Shown here in pieces: positions 14,881 to 22,562 of a stretch of DNA of 25,138 nt (position 1 is the stretch's first letter; every line of letters begins with the position of its first letter). The notes under the pieces were generated by a model, which saw only the letters and a list, made by a program, of their open reading frames with translations, did not search any database and was not told where the DNA came from. The translations under genes and the position numbers were made by a program. The stretch comes from Planctomycetota bacterium. Its GTDB lineage: Bacteria > Planctomycetota > Phycisphaerae > Phycisphaerales > SM1A02. The DNA lies in NCBI GenBank assembly GCA_014381385.1, contig JACNLR010000115.1:1-25138 (forward strand). The letters are read 5' to 3'.

Positions 14881-14913
14881 ATATGTTCTCCAATCTCGTG
14901 AGTAAGCCGCAGC

Positions 14914-15030
14914 TTAGCCCTGCCGAGCTTTCAATCTTGGGTTCTTCTTGTTGATAACGTACCGCTTGCCTTTTCGTATGACGATTTGGCAATCTTTCGT
15001 TCTTCGTTTAATACTGCTTTTTACTTTCAT
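14914..15030 (-). CDS. rpmJ: Ribosomal protein bL36, zinc-free form
   Basis: A 38-residue gene that translates to MKVKSSIKRRTKDCQIVIRK and continues to end in NPRLKARQG. Zinc-type L36 has three Cys and one His; here only Cys14 is left, the C-minus form known from other bacteria in which binding does not need zinc. The start is supported by AGAGG 8 nt upstream. It lies between infA and rpsM, the classical position. Confidence 0.95.
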   Translation of the reverse strand: MKVKSSIKRRTKDCQIVIRKGKRYVINKKNPRLKARQG

Positions 15031-15056
15031 AATTCTTACCTCTTCATTCTTGCGAA

Positions 15057-15272
15057 TTAGTGTCTGTATGTTATTCGTCCCTTGGACATGTCGTACTGGC
15101 TTATCTCGACGGTGACTTTATCACCTGGCAAAATTCGGATGTAAAACCGGCGCATTTTCCCACTGATGTACGCGAGAATTTCGTGTCCGTTTTCAAGTTT
15201 CACTTTGAACCTTGCATCAGGTAACGCTTCAACTACTTCAGCGTCGAGTGTAATTTTTTCTTCTTTAGCCAT
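15057..15272 (-). CDS. infA: Translation initiation factor IF-1
   Basis: IF-1 is a single OB-fold protein that fills the ribosomal A site during initiation. The 71 residues match end to end: MAKEEKITLDAEVVEALPDA, the RNA-binding GKMRRFYIRILPGDKV, and the terminal DMSKGRITYRH. It follows secY after 11 nt. The adk and map genes that usually separate the two are absent. Confidence 0.98.
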   Translation of the reverse strand: MAKEEKITLDAEVVEALPDARFKVKLENGHEILAYISGKMRRFYIRILPGDKVTVEISQYDMSKGRITYRH

Positions 15273-15283
15273 GTGTGTACCGC

Positions 15284-16705
15284 TTATGCACCGCTGGGTC
15301 TCCTTGATGATGCGCTTGAACGACTTCGTACAGGTGCATCGTGAAATCCTTTGTAATTACGCATGAGGAGGTTCGCTTCAATTCGCTGAATCAAGTCAAG
15401 ACCAACACTCACAACAATCAATAACCCTGTTCCACCCAAGAAACTTGAAACGAAGAATGGAATCTGCATTTCTTTTGAAACGATCGACGGGATGACGGCA
15501 ATGACTGCCAAGAATCCAGCACCTACATACGTAATGCGTTCCACAACTGTTTCTAAGTACTCCGCAGTTCTGGGTCCTGGGCGTAAGCCGGGAATGAAAC
15601 TACCGTTGTCCCGAAGTTGCCTTGCCATATCTTCAGGGCTAAACACGATCGTTGTCCAGAAGTAACTAAAGAAGTAGATCAATGTAATCTCAAGCACGAT
15701 ATACGGGTACTCGCCCATTTGGAAATTTGCGTTCAAGAATGTCGTTGCTGCAATCCACCAGTTAGATGGATCCGGCGACGCTGAGGCTGCTGATTGAAGA
15801 TAACCAAAAAATGCTGAAGGGAATATCAATAGCGAACTAGCAAAGATAATTGGCATAACGCCTGCATGGTTGACACGCAATGGCAAATAATGGCGACCAC
15901 CACCGTAGGTTTTTCGACCGCGAGTGTGTTTTGCTTGCTGGATTGGAATTCTACGCTGTGCGACTGTAATGAGAATAGCACCCGCTACAACAAAGACAAA
16001 CGCACCTATCAAAAAGCCCACGCCTAAAATACCAATTTGACCGCTTGTTGCTTGTTGAGAAGTACTAAAGTTACCCCACACCCATTCGAGTGCTTGGGGC
16101 ATTCGCGCCACAATGCCTGCCGTAAGAATGAGGGAGACTCCGTTCCCGATACCGTATTTATCTATCTGTTCGCCTAGCCACATCAAGAATACACTACCTG
16201 CGGTAAGCGCTGTAACACCCGCGATATAGAAGACGAGGAGGCCACCAGGATTTAAAAATTCAGGACGAATCAATCCTTGTGCGGCGATAAACTTCAGCCA
16301 CATCATTGCTTGAATAAAACACATGCCAACCGTGGCGTACCGTGTCCACTCCGTTATTTTAGCTTGGCCAGAAGCGCCTTCCTTCTTCAGTTCTTGCAAC
16401 TTTGGCAACACTGATTGCAAGAGTTGGAAGATGATAGACGCCGTAATGTAGGGCATAATGCCCAGGCCGAAAATTGTCGACTGCGAAAATGAGCCACCAG
16501 AGAAAATAGAGGCGTAGTCGAGGAATTTACCCCAACCGCTCGCATCCTCAGTTGCTTTTGATGCCGCTTCAACCATTTGCTGTTGGTTAACACCAGCAAG
16601 TGGAATCCAAAAACCAATGCGGTAAATCGCAATCATCGTGCACGTAAAGAACACTCGGTTGCGTAGTTCTGGGATTCTAAAGATGTTTATGATTGCTCTA
16701 AGCAT
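15284..16705 (-). CDS. secY: Preprotein translocase subunit SecY
   Basis: SecY is the channel of the Sec translocon in the inner membrane. The 473 residues show ten hydrophobic segments and family landmarks: N-terminal helix RVFFTCTMIAIYRIGFWIPLAG, plug region with IFSGGSFSQSTIFGLGIMPYITASII, the cytosolic loop QRRIPIQQAKHTRGRKTYGG with the ribosome/SecA contact Arg residues, NHAGVMPIIFASSLL, and FIPGLRPGPRTAEYLETVV. It ends in a Ser/Arg-rich tail. It lies 12 nt after rplO, a conserved arrangement, with AAGG about 10 nt before the ATG. Confidence 0.98.
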   Translation of the reverse strand: MLRAIINIFRIPELRNRVFFTCTMIAIYRIGFWIPLAGVNQQQMVEAASKATEDASGWGKFLDYASIFSGGSFSQSTIFGLGIMPYITASIIFQLLQSVLPKLQELKKEGASGQAKITEWTRYATVGMCFIQAMMWLKFIAAQGLIRPEFLNPGGLLVFYIAGVTALTAGSVFLMWLGEQIDKYGIGNGVSLILTAGIVARMPQALEWVWGNFSTSQQATSGQIGILGVGFLIGAFVFVVAGAILITVAQRRIPIQQAKHTRGRKTYGGGRHYLPLRVNHAGVMPIIFASSLLIFPSAFFGYLQSAASASPDPSNWWIAATTFLNANFQMGEYPYIVLEITLIYFFSYFWTTIVFSPEDMARQLRDNGSFIPGLRPGPRTAEYLETVVERITYVGAGFLAVIAVIPSIVSKEMQIPFFVSSFLGGTGLLIVVSVGLDLIQRIEANLLMRNYKGFHDAPVRSRSSASSRRPSGA

Positions 16706-16717
16706 GCAGTAAAAACC

Positions 16718-17266
16718 TTACTCGTTTGTTTCGGTGTCCGTTTGTTCTGTGGTCTCTGGAGTATCCGCTTTAGCCTTTTTCTTTGGCTTTGCAGCATACG
16801 CGCGTACCCACTTTTTCTTTTCAATGACTGTTACGCTTCCGCCAGCCGCTTCAATTTTCTTGAGCGCTGAATCAGAAAACTTATTTGCAGTCACATTGAG
16901 GGCAATCGTAAGATCGCCTTGTCCAAGAATCTTTACAGGGTTCTTAAAGTTGCGTATTAAACCAGCCTCAACAAGTGACGTCGCGTCTACTGTTGCGCCT
17001 TTTTCGAAGCGAGCTTCGAGTGCAGCAAGGTTAACAATATGATAAACCGTCTTAAAGTCGGCATTGGTAAAGCCGCGCTTTGGTATACGCCTAAAGTATT
17101 GCATTTGGCCACCCTCAAACGCTGGGCGTCTTGAGTAACCAGAACGAGACTTCGCACCTTTGTGCCCTCGCCCACTTGTCTTGCCAGAGCCACTACCGTG
17201 GCCTCGGCCAATTCGCTTGCGAGTTTTATACTTGCCTGCTTTTTCTGTTATTTCATGAATCATCAT
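16718..17266 (-). CDS. rplO: Ribosomal protein uL15 with C-terminal extension
   Basis: L15 is an early 50S assembly protein. The N-terminal glycine/arginine-rich extension (RKRIGRGHGSGSGKTSGRGHKGAKSR is spread over residues 17-42) and the FEGGQMQYFRRIPKRGF block identify it. The globular part ends near residue 160 and is followed by a Lys run (KPKKKAKAD) and an acidic Thr/Glu tail (ETTEQTDTETNE), making 182 residues against the usual 145. Tandem ATG codons occur at the start; the first is used here, although the second is equally possible. rpmD (L30), which commonly precedes it, is missing. Confidence 0.96.
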   Translation of the reverse strand: MMIHEITEKAGKYKTRKRIGRGHGSGSGKTSGRGHKGAKSRSGYSRRPAFEGGQMQYFRRIPKRGFTNADFKTVYHIVNLAALEARFEKGATVDATSLVEAGLIRNFKNPVKILGQGDLTIALNVTANKFSDSALKKIEAAGGSVTVIEKKKWVRAYAAKPKKKAKADTPETTEQTDTETNE

Positions 17267-17298
17267 AGGTGTTAATATCTCCAGAGCAAAAAGCGACT

Positions 17299-17889
17299 TT
17301 ACGCAGTCACTTCCTCGCTTATACTTTCATCAGTAGCAACGGAAACGGCAACGGGTGCTGCTTCGTGGGATGTTTCAGTATGTGTTTTTTCAATAGTCAC
17401 TTTTCGAAGTCGTTCAACCGTTTCGCGCGAACGAAGTTGTTGTAAGCCATCAATTACAGCTTTTGTTAGGTTCTTATTGTTCGTCGAACCATACGCCTTT
17501 GAAAGGCAGTCCTGTACTCCAAGGAGATCGAGTACTGCGCGGACGACTGCACCAGCGATAACGCCAGTACCTGGCGATGCTGGAACGAGTCGAACACTGC
17601 AAGCACCAAATCGACCAGTTACTTCATGCGGAATGGTTGTTCCCGTTAGTGGGAATTCGCGCATTTCGCGTTTTGCTTTCTTTTGCGCCTTTTCGATTGC
17701 ATTTGGAACTTGGTTCGCTTTGCCGTAACCAAGCCCAACGCGACCTTGACGGTCACCGCAAACTATCATGGCTGAAAAACTAAACCGGCGGCCACCTTTT
17801 ACAGTCGCTGCAGTTCTATACACACCGACTGTGTTTGAATCGATGCCGCTCTTGTCTTCTTCGTAATTTTTATTTTTATTTTTATTCAT
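17299..17889 (-). CDS. rpsE: Ribosomal protein uS5
   Basis: S5 takes part in decoding accuracy and mRNA unwinding. The core is clear: GGRRFSFSAMIVCGDRQGRVGLGYGKA near 32-58, PHEVTGRFGACSVRLVPASPGTGVIAG near 89-115, and AYGSTNNKNLTKAVIDGL. The N-terminus is NKNKNKN, coded by an imperfect repeat of AATAAA. A C-terminal tail of about 30 residues rich in Glu, Ala, Val and Ser follows the domain (196 residues against about 165). The SD site is weak: GAGGA lies 13 nt before the ATG. Confidence 0.97.
   Translation of the reverse strand: MNKNKNKNYEEDKSGIDSNTVGVYRTAATVKGGRRFSFSAMIVCGDRQGRVGLGYGKANQVPNAIEKAQKKAKREMREFPLTGTTIPHEVTGRFGACSVRLVPASPGTGVIAGAVVRAVLDLLGVQDCLSKAYGSTNNKNLTKAVIDGLQQLRSRETVERLRKVTIEKTHTETSHEAAPVAVSVATDESISEEVTA
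17868..17886 (-). repeat. Hexanucleotide AATAAA repeat in the 5' end of rpsE
   Basis: About three copies of AATAAA directly after the start codon encode alternating Asn and Lys. Six-base units change the peptide length without shifting the frame. The tract is very AU-rich and may aid ribosome entry where the SD is poor. Confidence 0.6.
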
Positions 17890-17905
17890 AAATCTTGTCC
17901 GTTCC

Positions 17906-18268
17906 TCAGAACTTTAGTCCACCTTCACGAGCGCCTTGAGCAAGGGCTTTCACACGACCATGAAATCTGTATCCGTTACGATCAAACACGACCGTTTCGA
18001 TGCCTGCTTTTTTTGCTTTTTCTGCAATCCTGCTTCCAATTGATTTTGCAGCATCACAATTGCTTCCTGCTTTGACTTTGCCATCCTTTTCAATAGTCGA
18101 GGCTGAACAAAGTGTGCGACCAGATGTATCGTCAATCAATTGCGCGTACATGTTTTTACCCGTACGGGTAACTGTAAGGCGCGGCTTCGTAGGTGCTCCA
18201 AAGACATTCTTGCGAACGCTTCTTTTGCGCCTTGTATATCGTTTAATTCTTGCTGTAATGCGGTTCAT
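17906..18268 (-). CDS. rplR: Ribosomal protein uL18
   Basis: L18 carries 5S rRNA into the central protuberance. The 120 residues contain RITARIKRYTRRKRSVRKNVFG, PRLTVTRTGKNMYAQLIDD, and the end FDRNGYRFHGRVKALAQGAREGGLKF, a standard match. AAGGA lies 7 nt before the ATG. It sits between rplF and rpsE, the conserved spc order. Confidence 0.97.
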   Translation of the reverse strand: MNRITARIKRYTRRKRSVRKNVFGAPTKPRLTVTRTGKNMYAQLIDDTSGRTLCSASTIEKDGKVKAGSNCDAAKSIGSRIAEKAKKAGIETVVFDRNGYRFHGRVKALAQGAREGGLKF

Positions 18269-18288
18269 CTTAAATTCCTTCGGCTACA

Positions 18289-18849
18289 TTAGACGCCAAA
18301 TGCTTTTCCTTGCTTACGAATAATGACTTCGTCGTGATACATAATCCCTTTGCCGTTGTATGGCTCTGGTTCACGTTTGGATCGAATAACTGCAGCGAAT
18401 TGACCGACTGCTTGTTTATCCGCACCTGTAATTGTAATTTGCGTGCCTTTTTCAACTTCGAAAGTTACGCCCTCTGGCGCGACTAAATCTACCGTGTGGC
18501 AGTAACCGATGCTTAAGACAATTGTTTGCCCTTGTGCTTTAGCATTCCAGCCAACGCCAACGATTTTAAGTTTCTTTGTAAAGCCCTTTTTGCAACCTTC
18601 AACCATGTTATTGATGCAACTGCGTGTTGTGCCCCACAGTGCTCTGGCTTGACGAGTTGCTTCAGTACCTTCTGCGATTTCACAACAAATTTGTTTGTCT
18701 GTTTCATTGTGTTGCACGTCCACCTCTGAGCGCCAACCAAAATTCAAATTGCCCTTTGGACCTTTGACATTAATCGAGCGATTAGTAGCGTTCAATGTAA
18801 CTTCAACACCTGAAGGTATTGCAATGGATTGTTTTCCGATACGTGACAT
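18289..18849 (-). CDS. rplF: Ribosomal protein uL6
   Basis: L6 sits near the factor-binding site of the 50S. The 186 residues begin MSRIGKQSIAIPSGVEV, have VKGPKGNL near 28-35, and end with REPEPYNGKGIMYHDEVIIRK. In most bacteria the last block reads PEPYKGKGIRY. The protein has six Cys, which is many for this family. The start is supported by AGAGGA 6 nt upstream. Confidence 0.97.
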   Translation of the reverse strand: MSRIGKQSIAIPSGVEVTLNATNRSINVKGPKGNLNFGWRSEVDVQHNETDKQICCEIAEGTEATRQARALWGTTRSCINNMVEGCKKGFTKKLKIVGVGWNAKAQGQTIVLSIGYCHTVDLVAPEGVTFEVEKGTQITITGADKQAVGQFAAVIRSKREPEPYNGKGIMYHDEVIIRKQGKAFGV

Positions 18850-18868
18850 AGTTAATCCTCTTCGCGTC

Positions 18869-19267
18869 TTACTCGACGGTTGCTACAACCTCACCGCCAA
18901 CTTTTTCTTGTCGGCAGCGACGGTCGCTCATAATTCCACTACTTGTTGAAACAATTGCAATCCCAAGGCCACCAAGAGGTCTTGGGAGATCCTCAACGCC
19001 TCGGTAGACTCGGCAACCGGGTTTTGATTCTCGTGTAATTGTGTTAATAACTTTCTCTCCTCGTTCACCATACCGCAAGTGAACATCAAGGCGACCTTGG
19101 CGACCATCGTCGATGACGTCAAAGGTATCAATAAAGCCTTCGTCTTTGAGAACTTGAGCAATACCTCTATTGAGTTTATTATTGAGACATGAAACTAACG
19201 GTGCGTGGTTGCGCACTGCGTTTCGTATGCGTGTAAGCATGTCTGATGTGAGGTCTTGTTGTGACAT
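18869..19267 (-). CDS. rpsH: Ribosomal protein uS8
   Basis: S8 nucleates the central domain of 16S rRNA and, in E. coli, represses the spc operon. The 132 residues begin MSQQDLTSDMLTRIRNAVRN; a longer frame to 19300 is rejected because GGAG stands 8 nt before the internal ATG at 19267. The C-terminus reads GIAIVSTSSGIMSDRRCRQEKVGGEVVATVE, where the canonical GILTTSxGVxxxxxAR is recognisable. Confidence 0.97.
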   Translation of the reverse strand: MSQQDLTSDMLTRIRNAVRNHAPLVSCLNNKLNRGIAQVLKDEGFIDTFDVIDDGRQGRLDVHLRYGERGEKVINTITRESKPGCRVYRGVEDLPRPLGGLGIAIVSTSSGIMSDRRCRQEKVGGEVVATVE

Positions 19268-19326
19268 TTCTAATACTCCAAATACATGGCGACTGCACAA
19301 TGCAGCGCAATGTGAAACTTCTCTAT

Positions 19327-19512
19327 TTACCAGCTCGCCTTACGCATTCCCGGAATCTTGCCTTCAAGTGCCAATTGGCGAAGCATGATTCGGCTAATGC
19401 CAAATTTTCGGTACACGCCACGACCACGACCAGTGATTTGGCATCGATTTTTTTTGCGAGTTGAGAACTTTGGTTCTCGTTTCATTTGTTCAAATACACG
19501 TTTGCTTGCCAT
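19327..19512 (-). CDS. rpsN: Ribosomal protein uS14, short form without zinc ligands
   Basis: A 61-residue protein with the length and ends of the zinc (type Z) S14: MASKRVFEQMKREPKFSTR near 1-19 and VYRKFGISRIMLRQLALEGK near 33-52, ending KIPGMRKASW. The four cysteines of the zinc ribbon (CxxC...CxxC) are reduced to Cys24; the second pair reads SRIM. The fold is probably held without metal. AAGGA precedes the ATG. It lies between rplE and rpsH as usual. Confidence 0.95.
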   Translation of the reverse strand: MASKRVFEQMKREPKFSTRKKNRCQITGRGRGVYRKFGISRIMLRQLALEGKIPGMRKASW

Positions 19513-19521
19513 GTTTTTTCC

Positions 19522-20100
19522 TTACTCCTCTTCCCGTACAAAGGGCATACCGAGTTCTGCCAAAACTGATTTGCTCATCTCGGGTGTTGAATTTTCAAAT
19601 ACAAGGTTGATGTTCATACCGTGTTGGAAGTGAACCTCAGCCATGTTAATTTCTGGCCATACTGCTTGTTCTGTTAAGCCCATCGAATAGTTACCCGCTT
19701 TATCAAATGCAGTATCTTTCAGGCCTCTAAAGTCCTTGATTCGAGGAATCGCAAGCGAAATCAATCTATCTAGGAATTGCCACATTTTATCGCCACGTAT
19801 AGTGACCATAAACGCAGAAGGTGCACCTTCGCGAACTTTAAAGTTCGCAACGGATTTCTTCGCGAATAACATAATTGGCTTTTGACCGGTTATTTGCGTA
19901 AGCGTTGCGATAACCGTGTCTTTAATCTCTGGTTTGAGTTTCTGGTTATCAAGAAAACGACCGATACCTACGTTTACAGTAATCTTTACGAGTTTTGGTG
20001 CAAGCGAGACGTTCCCAAGGTTAAATTCCTTGATAATTTTTGCTCGCACTTCGTCTGCGTAAAGAGTTTCTAATCTTGGTTTGTCAATAGTTGCTGTCAT
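19522..20100 (-). CDS. rplE: Ribosomal protein uL5
   Basis: L5 binds 5S rRNA with L18. The 192 residues contain LAPKLVKITVNVGIGRF near 32-48, TGQKPIMLFAKKSVANFKVREGAP near 72-95, and PEINMAEVHFQHGMNINLVF near 149-168. An acidic end (REEE) closes it. It begins 3 nt after the rplX stop, so it is probably translated by coupling. Confidence 0.97.
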   Translation of the reverse strand: MTATIDKPRLETLYADEVRAKIIKEFNLGNVSLAPKLVKITVNVGIGRFLDNQKLKPEIKDTVIATLTQITGQKPIMLFAKKSVANFKVREGAPSAFMVTIRGDKMWQFLDRLISLAIPRIKDFRGLKDTAFDKAGNYSMGLTEQAVWPEINMAEVHFQHGMNINLVFENSTPEMSKSVLAELGMPFVREEE

Positions 20101-20103
20101 GAC

Positions 20104-20472
20104 TTATTTTCCTGTTGAGCGAGCGTCGGCGGAGTGCACTTCACCGAGGATCTTTTCAACTTTTTTACCTTTGTCATCTCGAACGACGCCAATACGAACT
20201 TTCGCGCCATCTTTTTGTGTTTCAAACCGGAGTCGTGCTGGCTTACCTTCAACCACTGGGCTTACATTACTCATGTGGATTGGCATTTCCTGTTTGATAA
20301 CTCCACCGTTTGGATTTGCTTGCGTTGGCTTGATGTTCTTTGAACGAACATTTACACCCTTCACAACAACACGGTCCTTCTTCATTAAGACACGTAATAT
20401 TTCGCCAACAGCGCCCTTGTCGTTGCCTGCGGTCACCATTACTGTGTCACCTGTTCTGATATGCCTTGGCAT
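20104..20472 (-). CDS. rplX: Ribosomal protein uL24
   Basis: L24 is an assembly initiator near the tunnel exit. The 122 residues show an N-terminal KOW motif (RTGDTVMVTAGNDKGAVGEIL near 5-25), VVVKGVNVRSKNIKP, and GGVIKQEMPIHMSNV. Its ATG overlaps the rplN stop as TAATG. Length is slightly above the usual 103 residues because of the C-terminal segment. Confidence 0.97.
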   Translation of the reverse strand: MPRHIRTGDTVMVTAGNDKGAVGEILRVLMKKDRVVVKGVNVRSKNIKPTQANPNGGVIKQEMPIHMSNVSPVVEGKPARLRFETQKDGAKVRIGVVRDDKGKKVEKILGEVHSADARSTGK

Positions 20473-20858
20473 TACACTACCTCCGATGCGAGTGAAACAA
20501 TTTTCATGTAGTTCTTTTCACGTAATTCACGAGCAACTGCACCGAAAATGCGAGTGCCCGTTGGGTTTAAATCTTCATTGAGCAACACACAAGCGTTGGA
20601 ATCAAATCGAACGTAGGAACCATCTTTTCTTCGGGTTGGGTACTTCGTGCGAACGATAACTGCGCGGATTTTGTCGCCGGATTTCACTTGCGAATTAGGT
20701 AATGCCTTCTTCACAGCACAAACGACACGATCGCCAACTCCTGCAGTTCGCCTTGTATATTTGCCTCTAGCGGTTGATCCACCAAGGACACTAATGACAA
20801 GCACCTCTTTTGCACCGCTGTTATCAGCAACTTCTAATCTTGATTCTTTTTGGATCAT
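20472..20858 (-). CDS. rplN: Ribosomal protein uL14
   Basis: L14 forms bridge B8 and contacts IF6-like and RsfS silencing factors in other bacteria. The 128 residues begin MIQKESRLEVADNSGAKEVL and include GDRVVCAVKKALPN, RAVIVRTKY and the C-terminal GTRIFGAVARELREKNYMKIVSLASEVV. The SD AAGGA stands 8 nt upstream. It opens the spc part of the cluster with only 24 nt between it and rpsQ. Confidence 0.98.
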   Translation of the reverse strand: MIQKESRLEVADNSGAKEVLVISVLGGSTARGKYTRRTAGVGDRVVCAVKKALPNSQVKSGDKIRAVIVRTKYPTRRKDGSYVRFDSNACVLLNEDLNPTGTRIFGAVARELREKNYMKIVSLASEVV

Positions 20859-20882
20859 TGTTGTATTCCTTCGACAACGCGG

Positions 20883-21161
20883 TTACGCGGTAGCTGCCTC
20901 AACGACACGGGTAACTACCCATGATTTTGTTTTTGAGATGGGACGGCATTCAGCTATTTCTACCTTGTCGCCAAGTTTCACTTCATTGTTAGCGTCGTGC
21001 GCTTGAATGAGTGTTCGGCGGCGAATGTACTTGCCGTATTTAGGGTGCTTCACAGAAAATTGAATCTCAACCTTGCAACTTTTGTCGCGAGCATCCGAAG
21101 TTACGATGCCAGTTTTGCGAGATGCGTTTTCGGGAACTATTATGTCTTTTAAATGACTCAT
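20883..21161 (-). CDS. rpsQ: Ribosomal protein uS17
   Basis: S17 is an OB-fold 16S rRNA binder. The 92 residues hold RKTGIVTSDARDKSCKVEI near 15-33, HPKYGKYIRRRTLIQAHD near 39-56, and GDKVEIAECRPISKTKSWVV. It starts 3 nt after the rpmC stop (TAAATCATG), which suggests coupled translation. Confidence 0.97.
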   Translation of the reverse strand: MSHLKDIIVPENASRKTGIVTSDARDKSCKVEIQFSVKHPKYGKYIRRRTLIQAHDANNEVKLGDKVEIAECRPISKTKSWVVTRVVEAATA

Positions 21162-21164
21162 GAT

Positions 21165-21356
21165 TTACGCCTTGCTTCGCACTGTTTGCTCCGTGAGCAA
21201 TCGCGCGATGTCCTTACGAATTTTGCCGTACTGGGAAGTATTTTGAATCTTCTCAGTAACGCCTTGTGTCTTGAGCTCAAAGAGTTTCTTTCGAAGATTG
21301 TCTACTTCGATTGTTAACTCTTCATCTCCTAGTTTATGTACTGCTTTTGCTTTCAT
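21165..21356 (-). CDS. rpmC: Ribosomal protein uL29
   Basis: A 63-residue two-helix protein at the tunnel exit. MKAKAVHKLGDEEL opens it, and LRKKLFELKTQGVTEKIQNTSQY is followed by GKIRKDIARLLTEQ, the typical second helix. AAGGA lies just upstream of the ATG. Order L16-L29-S17 is the standard S10 operon end. Confidence 0.95.
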   Translation of the reverse strand: MKAKAVHKLGDEELTIEVDNLRKKLFELKTQGVTEKIQNTSQYGKIRKDIARLLTEQTVRSKA

Positions 21357-21388
21357 AATTTTTCCTTCTCTGTTCTAACGCTGTTGCG

Positions 21389-21808
21389 TTAAACAGAAAG
21401 CCTCCGTCCTACAAACCGACAACGTACAGGCATTTTGTGCGCAATCCGAGCCAGGGCTTCTTTAGCCATCTCTTCAGGCACGCCACTTACTTCAAACAGA
21501 ATTGTTCCGGGCTTCACGCGTGCTGCCCAAAAATCCGTGTCTGCTTTACCTTTACCCATTCGGGTTTCAAGAGGTTTCTTAGAAATCGGCTTGTCCGGAA
21601 AGACGCGAATAACAATCTTGCCTTGACGGCGAAGAAAGTGCTGCGCCGCAATACGGCCTGCTTCAATTTGCCTTGCAGAGACCCAGTGTGTACCAAGTGC
21701 TTGCAAACCATAATCGCCAAATGCCACGTAGTTTCCTCGTGTAGCATTGCCTTTCATTTTACCGCGCATTTGTTTGCGGAACTTAATTCGTTTTGGCATC
21801 CGTGGCAT
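21389..21808 (-). CDS. rplP: Ribosomal protein uL16
   Basis: L16 organises the A-site tRNA path of the 50S. The 139 residues contain KFRKQMRGKMKGNATRGN near 9-26, FGDYGLQALGTHWVSARQIEAGR near 30-52, FPDKPISKKPLETRMGKGKA near 69-88 and RVKPGTILFEVSGV. The conserved loop Arg residue targeted by hydroxylases in other bacteria (KPLETRMGKG) is present. AAGGAG stands 8 nt before the ATG. Confidence 0.98.
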   Translation of the reverse strand: MPRMPKRIKFRKQMRGKMKGNATRGNYVAFGDYGLQALGTHWVSARQIEAGRIAAQHFLRRQGKIVIRVFPDKPISKKPLETRMGKGKADTDFWAARVKPGTILFEVSGVPEEMAKEALARIAHKMPVRCRFVGRRLSV

Positions 21809-21857
21809 CGGACGATCTCCTTAATAAACCCTTGTGACAGGGTCAGCTTCTAAAAAC

Positions 21858-22562
21858 TTAACGACGACCTCGAGCACGCCCACGAGCACCAGCTGCTCTT
21901 GAGTCTACTTGCTCTTCTTCTGCGTCTGTGTACATACCTTTATAGATCCAAACCTTTACGCCAATAATTCCATACGTTGTTTCCGTATGAACGAGTGCAT
22001 AATCCACATTCGCTTGCAGCGTAGATAGTGGAATGGAACCTTCTCGAACGATAAACTTACGCGCCATTTCAGCGCCACCAAGGCGGCCTGAAATTTGAAT
22101 CCGAATTCCTTTAGCGCCATGCTGCATTGCAGATTCTGCGCGTTGCTTGAGCATGCGCCTAAAATTACCTCGTTTACGCATTTGCTCACCAACTGCTTCT
22201 GCAACGAGTCGAGCATCGGTGTCTGGGTTCATAACTTCTAAGATTTTGACTTGTGCCTTACGGCCTGTCATCGCTTGAAGGTCTGCTACGAGCTTGTCAA
22301 TTTCAGCACCTTTTGGTCCAAGAACAAGGCCGGGGCGTGCTGTTTTTACAATTACGGTGAGTTCTTCACGAGTACGCTCAATCAAGATATCTGAAACCGC
22401 CGCAAAGGGTGGCGTTCGATTGAGGCGCTTGTCAACGAATTCGCGAATGCGATAATCTTCGACGAGTAACTCTGCAAAGAGTGCTTTTGGTGCATACCAA
22501 CGTGACTTGTGCCCTTCGGTAACACCAACTCTGAATCCAAATGGATGAACTTTTTGTCCCAT
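21858..22562 (-). CDS. rpsC: Ribosomal protein uS3
   Basis: S3 lines the mRNA entry channel. The 234 residues begin MGQKVHPFGFRVGVT, have the KH motif VLGPKGAEIDKL near 80-91 (usual GxxG), and the C-terminal GIRIQISGRLGGAEMARKF. A short Arg/Gly/Ala tail (GARGRARGRR) closes it. Its ATG overlaps the rplV stop (TAATG). Confidence 0.98.
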   Translation of the reverse strand: MGQKVHPFGFRVGVTEGHKSRWYAPKALFAELLVEDYRIREFVDKRLNRTPPFAAVSDILIERTREELTVIVKTARPGLVLGPKGAEIDKLVADLQAMTGRKAQVKILEVMNPDTDARLVAEAVGEQMRKRGNFRRMLKQRAESAMQHGAKGIRIQISGRLGGAEMARKFIVREGSIPLSTLQANVDYALVHTETTYGIIGVKVWIYKGMYTDAEEEQVDSRAAGARGRARGRR

